A stretch of 64,000 bases of DNA from contig NZ_MRCS01000005.1 in the NCBI RefSeq assembly GCF_002303925.1, positions 114,385 to 178,384 of the forward strand, in the 5' to 3' direction. Source of the DNA: Pseudomonas sp. ACN8 (lineage in GTDB: Bacteria; Pseudomonadota; Gammaproteobacteria; Pseudomonadales; Pseudomonadaceae). Below the pieces are notes generated by a model. That model saw only the letters and a list, made by a program, of their open reading frames with translations, had not been told where the DNA came from and did not search any database. How positions within the stretch are numbered: the stretch's first letter is position 1; each line of letters begins with the position of its first letter. The translations under genes were made by a program, and so were the position numbers. Of this stretch, positions 63,201-64,000 are shown one piece after another.

Positions 63201-63660
63201 CGAACAGATCCGCCAGACGCTCAGCCAGTTGATAGCGTTTGCGCAGGTCGGTGTCATGGGTCAGGAAACGTTGCAGAGGCTCGAAGTACGGCTGATTGAT
63301 CAGTTGCGGCAGCAGGCGCATCAGGCGCCAGGTCAGCGGGGCTTTATCGAGCAGGGACTTGACCGGAATTTCGTCGCGGCCAAGGACCATGCGATAGAGC
63401 TGCCACATGAAGCTGCCGGGCAACTGCACATCGATGGCGGCAGCGATGCCGCAGCCTCCCATATCGTCTTCTTCAGAATCTTCCGCCAGTGCCAGCTTCA
63501 GCCATTGGGCAATGCCATTGCTTTGCACCAAGGCGATTTCATTCTCCAGGGGAGCGAGCGGGTAGCGCCGCATCCAGCTGACCACCAGGCTGCGCAATTC
63601 GTCCAGGCGGTTGCCGTGAACCACCATAAAACCAGCACTGAGGGACGTCGCGTCCGGCAT
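60211..63660 (-). CDS. recC: Exodeoxyribonuclease V gamma subunit RecC
   Basis: A 1149-aa structural subunit that holds RecB and RecD and recognises Chi in E. coli. The N-terminus (GFMVVHGNRLDELRSLVVSW) is typical; the inactive helicase-like domains follow. I chose the ATG at 63660 (MPDATSLSAG) because it gives the usual N-terminus; the longer frame runs through REP DNA. It heads the recC-recB-recD operon with overlapping junctions. An rrn terminator and REP pair lie just upstream. Pseudomonas recombination sites differ from E. coli Chi and are not visible here. Confidence 0.95.
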   Translation of the reverse strand: MPDATSLSAGFMVVHGNRLDELRSLVVSWMRRYPLAPLENEIALVQSNGIAQWLKLALAEDSEEDDMGGCGIAAAIDVQLPGSFMWQLYRMVLGRDEIPVKSLLDKAPLTWRLMRLLPQLINQPYFEPLQRFLTHDTDLRKRYQLAERLADLFDQYQVYRADWLEDWAQGRHQTRTARGEAKPLTPANCWQAELWRALLLDVGEEGMAQSRAGVHQRFVERINNLETAPKGLPSRVIVFGISSLPAQALEALAGLARFSQVLLCVHNPCRHHWADIVADKDLLRHQYKRQARKSGTPVVIDPQTLHQHAHPLLAAWGKQGRDYINLLDSYDDPSSYRSAFRDGRIDLFNDGQPLNVLNQLQDDILELRPLNETRERWPAIDLQTDESIRFHIAHSAQREVEILHDQLLARFSADPTLRPRDIIVMVPDIDSYAPHIRAVFGQLDRQDPRFIPFTLADQGQRGRDPLLIAVEHLLKLPDSRFPVSEILDLLDVPALRARFAVEERDLPTLHRWIEGAGIRWGMNAEQRAGLGLPKELEQNSWRFGLRRMLLGYAVGSADAYEGIEPYDEIGGLDAALIGPLVALLDALEVAHHELSQPASPGQWGLRLQALVQLFFLAGNEHDDYLLAQLEELRETWLETCESVGLQDELPLTVVREAWLAGLDQGRLSQRFLAGAVNFCTLMPMRAIPFKLVCLLGMNDGDYPRAQPPLDFDLMGSDYRPGDRSRREDDRYLLLEALLSARDQLYISWVGRSIRDNSERPASVLIGQLRDHLASGWRLLQGDEDLLEAMTREHPLQPFSARYFHDGDESFSYASEWQVLHQAAEQQPSTEVLAPHVQDEPLSLGQVQDFLRNPVRHFFSQRLKVFFEAAEVPLADEEPFVLDALQRYSLSDRLLEAALAAPANTGQALEDQAKRLQNSGLLPMAGFGECLQRELIEPLPDLLQRHQQLLALWPTPLSSALPVSIELQGLHIEGWLSGLHQRADGGLLSVTTIPNSIGSIKSRKWHRLTRPWVNHLMACASGMALTTALVASDDSLLLGPLEQSTARKILADLLMAWQSGMRQPLPIAVKTAFAWLGQTDPVKAEAAARKAYEGDGQTTDGERRESPALARQFADYDALIADETFPQWCDALYRPLLEAPWRSLSSEESR

Positions 63661-63705
63661 AAAGGCTTCCTTGGAAAACGCAAATCGAGGGACGACTTTA
63701 GCATT

Positions 63706-63808
63706 TGTAGGAGCGAGCTCGCTCGCGAAGAACGCCAGGACACCGCGTGGCCCCAGGCAGTTAGCGTCATCGTTGACGACCTTCGCGAGCAGGCTCGCTC
63801 CTACAGGG
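63706..63808. repeat. REP cluster 8 (inverted pair)
   Basis: TGTAGGAGCGAGCTCGCTCG at 63706-63734 and the inverse CTTCGCGAGCAGGCTCGCTC at 63781-63808, in the recC upstream region. Confidence 0.85.
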
Positions 63809-63835
63809 CACAGTGTTCGAGGTGTAAATAGGCCA

Positions 63836-63872
63836 AAAAACAAAACCCCAACTGCTTTCGCAATTGGGGTTT
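63836..63872 (-). terminator. rrn operon terminator
   Basis: AAACCCCAACTGC (63843-63855) pairs with GCAATTGGGGTTT (63860-63872), one G-U, around TTTC. On the minus strand it is followed by a T-run (complement of 63836-63842). It lies 8 bp past the 3' end of the 5S gene. Confidence 0.9.
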
Positions 63873-63880
63873 CGGAATTT

Positions 63881-64000
63881 AATCTTGACGATGACCTACT
63901 CTCACATGGGGAAACCCCACACTACCATCGGCGATGCATCGTTTCACTGCTGAGTTCGGGATGGGATCAGGTGGTTCCAACGCTCTATGGTCGTCAAGAA
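63881..64000 (-). rRNA. rrf: 5S ribosomal RNA
   Basis: The complement of this 120-nt stretch matches the Pseudomonas 5S sequence as I know it, including CCACCTGATCCCATCCCGAA, CTCAGCAGTGAAACG and GTAGTGTGGGGTTTCCCC. The 5' and 3' ends (TTCTTGACGA / TCGTCAAGATT) pair as helix I. It ends exactly at the window edge, and the rest of the rrn operon (23S, 16S) is expected beyond 64000. Confidence 0.97.

Noticed and set aside
1..64000. CRISPR arrays.
   Set aside because: The only regularly spaced repeats are the 11-bp array at 15653-15751 and the dispersed REP pairs; neither has CRISPR-sized repeats and spacers, and no cas gene is present.

Overview
The window looks like a chromosomal segment from a fluorescent-group Pseudomonas. 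The evidence is a high-GC core with Pseudomonas-type gene neighbourhoods (recCBD beside an rrn operon, yfiRNB, mmsAB), a 5S rRNA that matches the Pseudomonas sequence as I know it, and eight clusters of short inverted REP elements of the GCGAGCAGGCTCGC type. The first ~16.8 kb is different: it carries phage- and plasmid-type genes, defence genes, an AT-rich stretch and broken copies. It reads as the right-hand part of an integrated element whose left part, including any integrase, lies outside the window.

Island (1 to ~16.8 kb). A plus-strand set comes first: a zinc-ribbon/glycine-zipper protein, a DUF932 protein, a YqaJ-family exonuclease, a cysteine-rich metal-binding protein and a small membrane protein. 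Several of these genes are followed by terminator-like hairpins. Converging on them is a tightly coupled minus-strand operon, SNF2-type helicase > AIPR protein > beta-class adenine methyltransferase (type III Mod) > type III Res. Three of its genes are joined by 1-nt stop/start overlaps or a 10-nt gap. It is the best candidate here for an unusual composite defence system. Next come an inovirus Gp2 (HUH-type) gene, a frameshifted and truncated second copy of it, an AlpA-type regulator, two perfect hairpins, an 11-bp phased repeat array and a 293-aa protein with a ribbon-helix-helix-like tail. A tandem 12-mer lies close to the presumed right end.

Core, 16.9-24.3 kb: small exported and regulatory proteins, an isochorismatase-like hydrolase, a DUF6124-type pair behind a structured leader, a YeeE/YedE transporter, a PAP2 phosphatase, a histidine phosphatase and a methyl-accepting chemotaxis protein.

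Core, 24.3-40 kb: a FitAB-type toxin-antitoxin pair with a perfect operator palindrome; a phospholipase-C-like/DUF1302/DUF1329 set; an operon of ADHAP-synthase-like FAD oxidase, GlpD-like dehydrogenase and FGGY kinase with a divergent AraC regulator; and a D-aminoacylase/RpiR/GntP operon.

Core, 40-54 kb: a SulP transporter, an SDR with a LysR regulator, divergent mdaB and ygiN (quinone redox cycle), a TauE/SafE exporter, a second LysR, a flavodoxin-fold oxidoreductase with a MerR regulator, a cupin, mmsB-mmsA (valine catabolism) with a divergent LysR, and the yfiR-yfiN-yfiB c-di-GMP module.

Core, 54-64 kb: recD, recB and recC transcribed as recC>recB>recD with overlapping junctions, then the rrn terminator and a complete 5S rRNA at the right edge, all on the minus strand.

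All functional assignments come from reading motifs and gene order by eye. No database search was run.
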